Assembly (NCBI GenBank): GCA_009746045.1
Contig: RPFO01000156.1
Span: forward strand, 4,052,591-4,116,590
Source of the DNA: Mesostigma viride
Taxonomy: Eukaryota; Streptophyta; Mesostigmatophyceae; Mesostigmatales; Mesostigmataceae
Direction of reading: 5' to 3'
DNA length: 64,000 bases
Below the pieces are notes generated by a model, which was not told the origin of the DNA, searched no databases, and saw nothing but the letters and a program-made list of their open reading frames with translations. Numbering within the stretch: the first letter of the stretch is position 1; each line of letters starts with the position of its first letter. The translations under genes were made by a program, and so were the position numbers. Of the stretch, positions 1-12,450 are shown piece after piece.

Positions 1-104
1 TGCCATGCCTAGCCATGCCAAGCAATTAACATATGATTGCGATACTAAGTGAGACAACTTGCATAAGGCTGCACTGTGTGCACAGCCTTTTTGGACGTTT
101 GGAA

Positions 105-425
105 GCATGGGCATGGCCAGCCTTAGCCATTGTTTAGCCATGATGTTCAGCCCTAGCCACTGTTTAGCCATGATGATCTTCCACCCTATCAGTCAAGGAG
201 ACAACCAGCGCCAGCTATAATGTCCGCACCTTAGCTGCTGGAACACATAGCGGTGCAGGTGTGCACACTTTGTCAGTGCACCCAGAGCAGGTGTAGTTTA
301 CCCCCTACCCTTGCAGGAAGTAGCCCAGAATGTATTAAAAGCCAAAGGCCCCTTCTAAGGGATACGTGCTACATGTACTCCCAACGGAGATATGTTCCAA
401 TTTAATTTAATTTAATTTTCATGGC
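105..425 (+). repeat. SINE-like short retroposon copy
   Basis: About 320 bp related to copies at 5068-5395 and 36635-36935, and in reverse to the 3' untranslated parts of the ORF1-only elements at 17.5-17.9 kb and 31.2-31.6 kb. Shared blocks are the gccatgat/ttagccatgat region, gcaggtgtagttta, cttgcaggaagtagccc and the end block with ctcccaacggag followed by a TTTAA-type tail. No open frame is visible and I could not find a convincing pol III A/B box. It could be a SINE or a 5'-truncated copy of the ORF1 element. Confidence 0.6.
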
Positions 426-839
426 CAATCCTGAAATTTACATGGCATGCCATGCCATAATGTAAATTACATATGTAACGATCGCTCACATGACCTCCAT
501 AGGGCCATGAGCTCCATTGCGGCCGGGTGACGGATTCCTCGTGATATATATAAATGGAGGGTGTTTACTTCCACTAAGAGTGATTCCTATCTAAAAATTG
601 CGGGGGACTGATCGTTGCAGTGACTCCTGCAACTGGCCGACACTCCTGGCCACTAGGAACAAACACACTGACCATGCGATTTAATCTGTTGGCTATCAAT
701 GACGAGCTTATTCATTTAGCTTAACGAGTGCACGTCTAGATCTCTCTGAACATTCGCAAGCCACAAGGGTACACATATCCAACTCCTTATAAGGCTCCAT
801 CATCCTGAATGACTCGAAAAATTGCAGATAAGATAACGG
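426..839. other. No gene seen
   Basis: AT-rich intergenic DNA with a short self-complementary stretch around 440-475 (catggcatgccatg). The segment 790-840 is a reverse-strand relative of 36985-37035. Nothing here supports a coding region. Confidence 0.5.
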
Positions 840-925
840 CATGCGCAGGCCACCATCCATCCAGGGAATTATACGTGCTACATGATATCTCCAACGGAGT
901 CATGTTATAATTTTTTAACGCGCCG
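840..925 (+). repeat. Terminal 3' scrap of LINE family A
   Basis: The sequence carries the same end as the LINE A copies at 23.4 and 31.2 kb: a ccatccatcc block, then a 'gctacatgat..ctcc.aacggag.catgttataatttt' layout. It is a severely 5'-truncated insertion containing only the last part of the 3' untranslated region. Confidence 0.55.
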
Positions 926-1514
926 GCAGGCTGGAGCCATACCATATGGTCGGGATTCTTCGGATTTATGGCCTGCTCTGGTTGGCTCCTTGATGAAATG
1001 TACCGTGATACCACCAAACATAGTTGCCTCATTAAAATTAACCATGTGCAGCCTTGGGAATAGTGTAGACTAGTCAGGCTTAGCTTAGTAGCACGTGGCC
1101 CACGCCTATGCGCATGTGCTGTCGCGTTTGCGTGCCATTATATCCTGGACTGATCATTACCGCTACTTGAATGCATCCACTATCAGCAGTAATCATGTGT
1201 GTGATATGCCACCTAAAATCCAGTGTGATGCAGGTCACGGACATACTTGGCCGCCGACCTCATGACAGGCAATTCCGTAGCCAGCCTGCAGGTGTAGAAT
1301 AAAACCATGATGCTTTATATATTTGGAAAGCAACCAAACCATTCACATTTAATTTCAAAAGACATCGACAAGAATACAAGTGTTGTCTAGTCGTATAATG
1401 TCGTACTTGTGCGTCACTGTCCAAATAAGGCTAAGCGGTTCTTGATAACCTAGCAGGCCTCGGGTGACGCCACACTGCTCCGCTTGGCTTACGGCTGGCA
1501 GTGTCCTTTAGCGC

Positions 1515-2821
1515 CCAGGTTGGAAAATACGTGTGCGGGGTATAATACGTGGACTTAAAATACGCGTATTATACGTGGGGGGTATAAAATACGCGGTGGT
1601 AAAATGCGCGACAGTTTTTGTGGTCCACTTGTCAGTCACCCAATTAGCACGCTCCTTGATGATGGTCATGCAGTTATTACAACTGAAATTTGGTGTATAT
1701 GCTTATTTATTAACATCTTCCATTTATGCCCTGCAATCCTATCTGATTATGATTTGTTGATTGCAGGGGGGAGCATGCTGCAACGGGAATAGTAAGGATT
1801 CAACTAATTAATTGATTGTAAGGAAAGCCATCCACTATATAATGCATGAGAGGACATAAGACACAACTTCCGAGAAGGAGGGGTGACGTGCCCTCCTTTG
1901 TACTGGATCATGCCGGCCACCATCTGCTTGAAAGAGGCGCTCTCAGCCGCATTGAAGCAATGCCGTTCTCGATAAAAAATTCGGCAGCCAGCAGCTGGAC
2001 ACCTTTCTCGTCGACGGGAACCAGCCATTTGGTGATGCTCAGCTGGCCTTTGCTGGGAACCGACGACAAGTCAGCCGGCGCAGCTGCCCCTCCCATCTCC
2101 GCCATTGCCCTGTTCAAATTGTGCTGCTTCTTGGCGTCTGACTGCTGCGACTTGTTGTTATACATCCTGAGAAACCTGCTCCGGATATTCGGTGGAATTT
2201 TTTCGCAGGTAACATCCCTTCCCCTGCGATTCCGGCAAAGTGTGCACGGACTCGGAATACGCTGATCATTGCCCCCGCCCCGTATGAGAACTTCTTGTTG
2301 CAAAATGAGCAGAACTTATTCGACACAAACTGCGTTTTGTTACTAACAGCATCTGTGACTGCTTCTTTCTTCTCGAGAACGAAATCCCATTCAGGCCCTT
2401 TCTTCTTCATGGCTGCAAATCGAAAATGGCTGCACACTGTCGCACAGTCGCACTGGCCTCGTCGTCGCTATATTGCATTACACCGTCAGTAGCACAGCTG
2501 GCATTTGCTGGCACACTGTTATTTATGCGTTATGTACCTAGTCCTAGCTGTCTCCTACCGGCCAAACATTTTGCAAGGCTTGCGCTTTATGAAAAGAACT
2601 GTACGCATCTACTTCTAGTAGTAAAAATCTCAAATGTGCAGTGAGCGCGCCGCGCCCAGAACCTGGGCACCGCGCCAGTGCCCGCTGCCCGCTGGTACCC
2701 CTGAAAAATTCTAAGTCCAAACCGCGTGGTCAGACGTAAAATACGCGTAAAATACGTCGAGGCCCATAATATGCTTTATCCCGCATTTTATCGCAAAAGT
2801 GCGGCGTACAGACCAACCCGG
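1515..2821 (-). mobile_element. Non-autonomous hAT-like DNA transposon
   Basis: A 1307-bp insertion in copy A of the tandem duplication; copy B keeps the empty site at 4313-4320. The 8-bp sequence tttagcgc stands once in copy B and flanks the insertion on both sides in copy A (1507-1514 and 2822-2829). The ends are CCAGGTTGG and CCAACCCGG, an imperfect terminal inverted repeat. Subterminal DNA is full of short aaatacgcg/tataatacg motifs at both ends, as expected for transposase-binding sites. An 8-bp target duplication is typical of hAT elements, and the inside holds a BED-finger remnant on the minus strand. No catalytic domain is present, so the copy cannot move by itself. Confidence 0.85.
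1908..2437 (-). pseudogene. hAT transposase N-terminal BED zinc-finger remnant
   Basis: The frame starts with MCSHFRFAAMKKKGPEWDF and runs into FCSFCNKKFSYGAG and a RVRAHFAGIAGEG block. After one frameshift near 2215 it continues as TCEKIPPNIRSRF. This is the layout of a hAT-family BED finger: a CxxC pair, then a basic 'R..HF.G' helix, then 'C..IP..IR'. Downstream coding is limited to about 100 residues, and the RNase H-like catalytic region and hAT dimerisation domain are absent. It is the internally deleted coding remnant of the surrounding transposon. Confidence 0.7.
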
Positions 2822-3576
2822 TTTAGCGCCCCCCTATCCTGTCTACCTATCCCGCTTACCCCAGCTATGGCTCACTGGCCAACGACGACCGGGTTCCTTC
2901 CCGAGTCTCGCCCACAATACACACATCATCTTGACGAAACCAAACAGTTATCACTTCCGTCAACCAATCTCATGACAATTACTCATTGCAACCACTCTCG
3001 GGGGCTGCTCCGGATTGTTCCACTATTAAACCCCTTGACGACAACACCAAGTTGTGAGGGAGAGTAACGAGCGAACAACGACCACCATGGCCGCTGCTGT
3101 GCTCCTAAATACCTCCAAAAATCCCGGCATCCATGCGCTGTCGCATTTGCCAGCAAGCCGCCTGACGTGCAGTTAGACTGCCAGCAAAATGCAGAGCAAG
3201 TCTATTCGACAGCCACGTGCGAGCCAGCACACCGCACACTACGATCTGCGTATCTAGCTTTGTCCGATGGACTGAACATCATTCCGTCTGGACAATACAA
3301 AAGATTCGTAACTGCCAAATGTCACGCACCAGAATATTGCGCAAGCCACCAAGGCTTTGCGCCCCAAAGTCTTGTGCCCGAACCTAAGTCAGGTCACCTA
3401 AGACTGTCACTCTAGAAATTCGGGCCTTTCCGGCGCGGCGCTCTACACCGGCCCAAGGAACAAAGCCTGCGGCCTATACTGAATCGGAACCAACCAAACG
3501 TCGGACGTAACGATTCTGATTACGGCAATCGCGTAACTTCTTGAGTGCACGGACGTAAATGATCACGGACGTGACA

Positions 3577-5067
3577 GCTGTCGCGTTTGCGTGCCATTAT
3601 ATCCTGGACTGATCATTACCGCTACTTGAATGCATCCACTATATCAGCAGTAATCATGTGTGTGATATGCCACCTCCCCCCCCACTCTTTAGCTCACAAC
3701 AACTTGAGAGCAAAAAGTGAAAGAAAGGCATCTCACACAACCGAAGGAAGCCCAAAGAGGGCGACATTCCAGGCAGCAGCAAAAAGGAAAAAAAAAATCC
3801 AGCTGCTCAAAGATGCTTTTCCAGGATCAGCAACAACCTTCACATGCATGCTTTTAAAGGCTTAGCAATAACCCCTTCAATGGCTTTTTACAGGGAAAAG
3901 CCTAACCTCTTCAGATGCTTTTGAAGGCTAAGCAATAACCTCTTCCTTGTGCTTCCCTGGGTGAAGCAGGAGGAACCCCAGGCTGGCCGAACTGAACCCG
4001 CCAAGGGTTGTTCGCTCGTTAAAATCCAGTGTGATGCAGGTCACGGACATACTTGGCCGCCGACCTCATGACAGGCAATTCCGTAGCCAGCCTGCAGGTG
4101 TAGAATAAAACCATGATGCTTTATATATTTGGAAAGCAACCAAACCATTCACATTTAATTTCAAAAGACATCGACAAGAATACAAGTGTTGTCTAGTCGT
4201 ATAATGTCGTACTTGTGCGTCACTGTCCAAATAAGGCTAAGCGGTTCTTGATAACCTAGCAGGCCTCGGGTGACGCCACACTGCTCCGCTTGGCTTACGG
4301 CTGGCAGTGTCCTTTAGCGCCCCCCTATCCTGTCTACCTATCCCGCTTACCCCAGCTATGGCTCACTGGCCAACGACGACCGGGTTCCTTCCCGAGTCTC
4401 GCCCACAATACACACATCATCTTGACGAAACCAAACAGTTATCACTTCCGTCAACCAATCTCATGACAATTACTCATTGCAACCACTCTCGGGGGCTGCT
4501 CCGGATTGTTCCACTATTAAACCCCTTGACGACAACACCAAGTTGTGAGGGAGAGTAACGAGCGAACAACGACCACCATGGCCGCTGCTGTGCTCCTAAA
4601 TACCTCCAAAAATCCCGGCATCCATGCGCTGTCGCATTTGCCAGCAAGCCGCCTGACGTGCAGTTAGACTGCCAGCAAAATGCAGAGCAAGTCTATTCGA
4701 CAGCCACGTGCGAGCCAGCACACCGCACACTACGATCTGCGTATCTAGCTTTGTCCGATGGACTGAACATCATTCCGTCTGGACAATACAAAAGATTCGT
4801 AACTGCCAAATGTCACGCACCAGAATATTGCGCAAGCCACCAAGGCTTTGCGCCCCAAAGTCTTGTGCCCGAACCTAAGTCAGGTCACCTAAGACTGTCA
4901 CTCTAGAAATTCGGGCCTTTCCGGCGCGGCGCTCTACACCGGCCCAAGGAACAAAGCCTGCGGCCTATACTGAATCGGAACCAACCAAACGTCGGACGTA
5001 ACGATTCTGATTACGGCAATCGCGTAACTTCTTGAGTGCACGGACGTAAATGATCACGGACGTGACA
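3577..5067. repeat. Tandem duplication, copy B
   Basis: Second unit of the 1.15-kb tandem duplication, with 3577-3675 equal to the start of copy A and 4021-5067 equal to the rest. It lacks the hAT-like insertion but has a different 345-bp insertion at 3676-4020. Near-identity shows a recent event. Confidence 0.9.
3676..4020. mobile_element. 345-bp insertion of unknown type in copy B
   Basis: The segment is absent from copy A, where 'gccacct' runs straight into 'aaaatccag'. It begins with a C run and ends with gttgttcgctcgtt. That 14-mer is the exact reverse complement of aacgagcgaacaac at 3066-3079 and 4557-4570 in the duplicated unit. Inside are near-repeats of 'gatgcttttccagg', 'ggcttagcaataacc' and 'aagcctaacctctt'. 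I see no target duplication and no inverted termini, so the mechanism is unclear; deletion from copy A is the alternative. Confidence 0.55.
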
Positions 5068-5395
5068 GTGCGCCTATGATGGGACTCCCCACGGATGATG
5101 CATTAAGAGTTATGCCCAGCTTTGCCTATGCAGAGAGCTACTCTCTGCTGAGACGCCATGCCTAGCCGTTGTTTAGCCATGATAATCTTGCCACCTCTGT
5201 CGGCACCCCTAGGTGCCTGAATACATAGTGGTGCAGGTGCACTTTGTGCACCTAGAGCAGGTGTAGTTTACACCCTACCCTTGCAGGAAGTAGCCCAGAA
5301 TGTATTGAAAGCCATATGCCCCTTCTCAGGGTTATGTGCTACATGTACTCCCAACGGAGATATATTCCAATTTAATTTAATTTAATGTGCAACCT
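5068..5395 (+). repeat. SINE-like short retroposon copy
   Basis: About 325 bp closely matching 36635-36935 from a common 'gggactcccca' start to the ctcccaacggag hairpin and an aatttaatttaattt tail. It begins directly after the tandem duplication ends. The common left boundary of the two copies argues for a unit with a fixed 5' end rather than random truncation. Confidence 0.65.
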
Positions 5396-5817
5396 TACCT
5401 CACAATATTAAGTTAGTCCTACCTTACTTGTTTCCCCATGAAACCAAGCACAGTGGCGCCGTCGATATTCCCAGGCACGATTTGTCTGTGAACAGCAGCC
5501 ATACCAATGTGGGGGCGCGTCGGGCTCGGACACACCGACCTGGCAAAATCCACCTAGCCGGCTGCTAGGTTCTCCCTTTCAAAGGGATTTGCTTGTGCAG
5601 AACATTCCCCAGACAACATGCCGGGTGCCCGGGCTTTGAGTGCGGGGAGTAAGCTGTTGGCTACATCAAGGAGACTACCAGCGTTAAATATCCTCAAGGG
5701 AAGCACCACCAATGTGCAGCGCACTATCCAGATGGACCATCCGCGGCCCATACCCTTCTCCCATCCACTGCCGCTGCGGCTTAAGTTGCATACACAGAAT
5801 AGGGTCACTGGCACACA
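5396..5817. other. No gene seen; 3' flank of the sulfotransferase gene
   Basis: Lies between the retroposon tail and the stop codon of the minus-strand sulfotransferase gene. Part of it should be 3' untranslated sequence of that gene. No domain-bearing frame was found. Confidence 0.4.
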
Positions 5818-9243
<3,426 letters not shown>

Positions 9244-10228
9244 AGGGAGGGTGGGACCAGGGACCAGGGACGAGAGAGGGCAGCATAAGGTCCTATCCGT
9301 ACACGTCGAGCAATAGTCAATACGTTGAGCACGTAGCGTCAGTCAATCTATTTATAGCATGCATCAACCACAGCGCGTGGCTGTATCAGCACGTGTCATA
9401 GCATGCTTCCATCATAGCATGAGGTTCCACTAGCACATGCTCTACCTCTAAAGAAAGGGCCCCCTAGTACATGTGAACTTAAAAAGATCGTACACGTACA
9501 CAAGTACCATACTGGCCCGAGTACGCCACGTCAGCTAGCCATAGGACAGGAAGGCCCCACTGCTGTTTAGAGGGGCGGGGGCCTCTGGAAACAATTACTT
9601 GCTGCCATGCACCCTTGGGTGGTGCTAGGTTTGGGTGATGCCAGCTCCAGGGTGGCAAACACCAACTACTTTGCACACGCATGGCAGCTGATCACTCAGG
9701 CTGAGGGCTTCAGTGAGAGAAGCGCTCTACCCGTGCATGCATAGCCTCAGGTCAAATAAGCATTATGGCCTACACACGCACACACACGCACATACACATA
9801 CACACAAAAGGAAAAAAAGGGGGGGGGGGGAGCAGCTGTGTGACGCAACGTGCCCACGGGGGGGTATCAACAGTGGTAGGGAGCCACCGACCAGCACGCA
9901 ACACCGTCCGCACGCGCCCGCCTAGTCACACACCGCCTAGTCAGCGCGGGAGTGTGCAGAGGGGACAATAGCGAGTGGGGGGATAGAGGCAGAGCAGAGG
10001 CAATCTGGGGCCCCATGGTCGACGCCCTGGCAGGGTGCCTCGCTCGGCTGGCGGGGTAGCTGGCTGGTGGGCTGGCAGGGCGGCGCAGACAAGGGGGTAG
10101 CTCCAACATAAATGCTGACGGTACGATTCTCCCATTGGGGGCGTGTCACAGCGCCGGCCCTAGTGTCCTCACCGCACACTACCACCCGCCCCGGTGTAGG
10201 CACCTTGCGGTGGTCTTATAGATGCTGT
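9244..10228. other. No gene seen; microsatellite at 9766-9834
   Basis: Probable upstream region of the sulfotransferase gene. A mixed (CA)n tract followed by an A run and a G run lies at about 9766-9834. No domain-bearing frame was recognised. An upstream exon with a signal anchor would be expected here if the gene encodes a type II membrane protein, but I cannot point to one. Confidence 0.4.
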
Positions 10229-10758
10229 GCTGCCACCGTGCCAACCATGCGCATGCTGCCACCATGCAAGCCATGGGCATGCTGCCACCGTGCAAGCCAT
10301 GCGCATGCTGCCACCGTGCAAGCCATGCGCATGCTGCCACCGTGCAAGCCATGCGCATGCTGCCACCGTGCAAGCCATGCGCATGCTGCCACCGTGCAAG
10401 CCATGCGCATGCTGCCACCGTGCAAGCCATGCACATGCTGCCACCGTGCAAGCCATGCGCATGCTGCCACCGTGCAAGCCATGCGCATGCTGCCACCGTG
10501 CAAGCCATGCGCATGCTGCCACCGTGCAAGCCATGCGCATGCTGCCACCGTGCAAGCCATGCGCATGCTGCCACTGTGCAAGCCATGCGCATGCTGCCAC
10601 CGTGCAAGCCATGCACATGCTGCCACCGTGCAAGCCATGCGCATGCTGCCACCGTGCAAGCCATGCGCATGCTGCCACCGTGCAAGCCATGCACATGCTG
10701 CCACCGTGCCAACCATGCGCATGCTGCCGACGTGCAAGCCATGCACATGCTGCCACCA
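10229..10758. repeat. 26-bp minisatellite, about 20 copies
   Basis: Tandem array of ccatgcgcatgctgccaccg plus tgcaag, with scattered point variants (gcg/gca/ggc in the middle). Each unit contains the perfect palindrome catgcgcatg. The long frames on both strands (HGLHGGSMRMACTVAACAW and similar) are by-products of a repeat length not divisible by three, so I do not call them genes. Confidence 0.9.
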
Positions 10759-10769
10759 GGCCAGGGGGC

Positions 10770-11833
10770 AGCTCTGCAGGCCTGGGATGGATGAGTGAGT
10801 ACACAACAGATAGGCGTTGATAGTCGGGGCCTATACAATGAGCGAAGCAAGTTTATACCGGGTGGACAAATCAATCAGGCAAACGGATACTGGTGCAGCT
10901 GCAAAAAACAAGCACAGGACCATGTGGCAGTCTGGCAGAAACCACGGACAACAGCGAAGCCGCCATGCTCTTAGCGATTATGTCCAGCGGTAGATTTAGA
11001 CGCACACTATGTCTAGTTGTGGGGCATGCGACTTGCGCAAGGGGCAATTGCAGTTCAACATCAGATCACTATGTGCTGACGTCATCGCCTGCGGCTTTCT
11101 CGACCCAAGATGAAAATTCGTATCACTCAGCCCAACAAGGTATCAACGCACTTAATCCGCAACCAAACGTGCTGGCGCACCTCTTGCAAGCTTGGTAGCT
11201 GACCTAAACTCGCAGTTCCAGGCCCCTTTCGTGTATGCTTCTTGCCGTGAGAATTGCCGAGGGCATGCCGGCGAAATGAGTCTGCGTCACCATGCAATTG
11301 TGGCTTTGCATCCACCGGGATAGCGATGTATATAATGCAGAAAAAGAGTATTCTGGCACCATGCATAAAGGCCATTACATGGCGCTCATCGTTGATAATC
11401 GCGCCGACAGATGCTAGGCACCATGCAGCCGTTTATGTCCACTTGACATTGAATTGAGCGAGACGTGCCCTGAAGAACGCGAATTACAGCAATGTCACAT
11501 CGCCTTCGATGCGAGCAGTGCGGTGGATTTGCACATCAGCGCTGGTGGAAGCGTGCGTGGCCAACAGTTTCAATGCACGACCAGTGCGATCGTCAGAATT
11601 GCGTTGGCAATCTCCAAGGCTGGCTTTGGCTTATTCGAGCCCTTGATATCGCCAACGTTATCTGAGCTCATATCCTGGAGAAAAAAAGCTACTACAATGC
11701 TGCCATCCCTCGTGACTCATGATGACCGCTATTTCCATTTATCTATGTAGGTCGTCAGAATATATATAGGTAATTAGGTAATATAATTTATTAGTCAACA
11801 ATATTAATTAACCCTTGTAGATGCGGGTAAATC
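10770..11833. other. No gene recognised
   Basis: Unique-looking DNA with short frames only. A minus-strand frame at 11127-11375 starts with a hydrophobic stretch (ARILFFCIIYIAIP), and a plus frame covers 11454-11750. Neither shows a family motif or clear splice context. I treat the region as intergenic. Confidence 0.35.
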
Positions 11834-12030
11834 AAGCTGGATCGGGCTTGACGAGAGCTGTCGATTGCCGTACCTATAGAGGCCCGTCAGAGGAGGAGGG
11901 GGTGGGCTGCTAGCCTAATTCTACCGTAAAGGTTACCTACCCGCGTTATGTTACGTTCCCGCTTAAGTTACGACGCCCAGATTTTGGCGGCGATCGTAAC
12001 TTAAAGCGGGAATTACTGTAACTAACTAAC
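11834..12030. repeat. Dispersed repeat R with hairpin, uninterrupted copy
   Basis: The first half (agctggatcgggcttgacga ... gctagcctaattctaccg) is repeated at 55786-55875. The second half contains the hairpin ttaagttacgacgcc - 10 nt - ggcggcgatcgtaacttaa, then gcgggaattactgtaa. The hairpin recurs near 43535-43577 and 59485-59526. Because this copy is continuous, it shows the pre-insertion sequence for the transposons at 55880-57569 and 59541-61686. Confidence 0.75.
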
Positions 12031-12450
12031 TAACTAACTAGGTAACTTAAAAAATCTAGGCGACGCCTGGGCGACGGGCTATTACGCCCTCATCGGCTAG
12101 ACTGCTACCATACGCAACCGCAATATGTTGATTCATGATTGTTGGCAGAACCTGCGGCTATGGCGAAGAGTGACAGCAGTGTTGCGAACAGGTTTCTTGC
12201 TGATTGCCGACCGGGAAGGCCTTCCTTTTGATGTACCTTGCCGTGTAGGCCGCTTCGGAGTTGAGTCATGTCCGGGCTATCTGATAGCCTGTGACTCTAG
12301 CCTGTAAGGTGGAAGCTTGCGATGGGAGTGCACGCAGAAAAGGACACATGCGCGGCTGATGGAATTACACGTTGATTAGGGAAGGCGGCTGGCGTCAAAG
12401 TCTTTCGATAGGATCTCCGAGGCTCCGTTACTTGTTTTTGTGTAACCTCG

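Larger units (their letters stand above)
1118..3576. repeat. Tandem duplication, copy A
   Basis: First unit of a direct tandem duplication. Without its insertion, 1118-1514 plus 2830-3576 (about 1144 bp) matches 3577-3675 plus 4021-5067 almost base for base; a 2-3 bp difference is seen near 1180/3640. Both units end in the same 'cacggacgtgaca'. The unit contains an 82-codon frame that is identical in both copies, but identity over the whole unit means this is not evidence of coding. Copy A is interrupted by the hAT-like element at 1515-2821. Confidence 0.9.

Noticed and set aside
3167-4906. Identical 82-codon frames at 3167-3415 and 4658-4906
   Set aside because: Conservation reflects the recent tandem duplication of the entire region, not selection on the frame; no motif recognised.
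10112-10874. Six overlapping frames of 190-230 codons with HGLHGGSMRMACTVAACAW-like repeats
   Set aside because: Product of a 26-bp minisatellite open in several frames on both strands; no start context, splice signals or family match.
11127-11375. 82-codon minus frame with signal-peptide-like start
   Set aside because: No homologous motif, splice support or neighbouring exons; hydrophobic starts of this length occur by chance.
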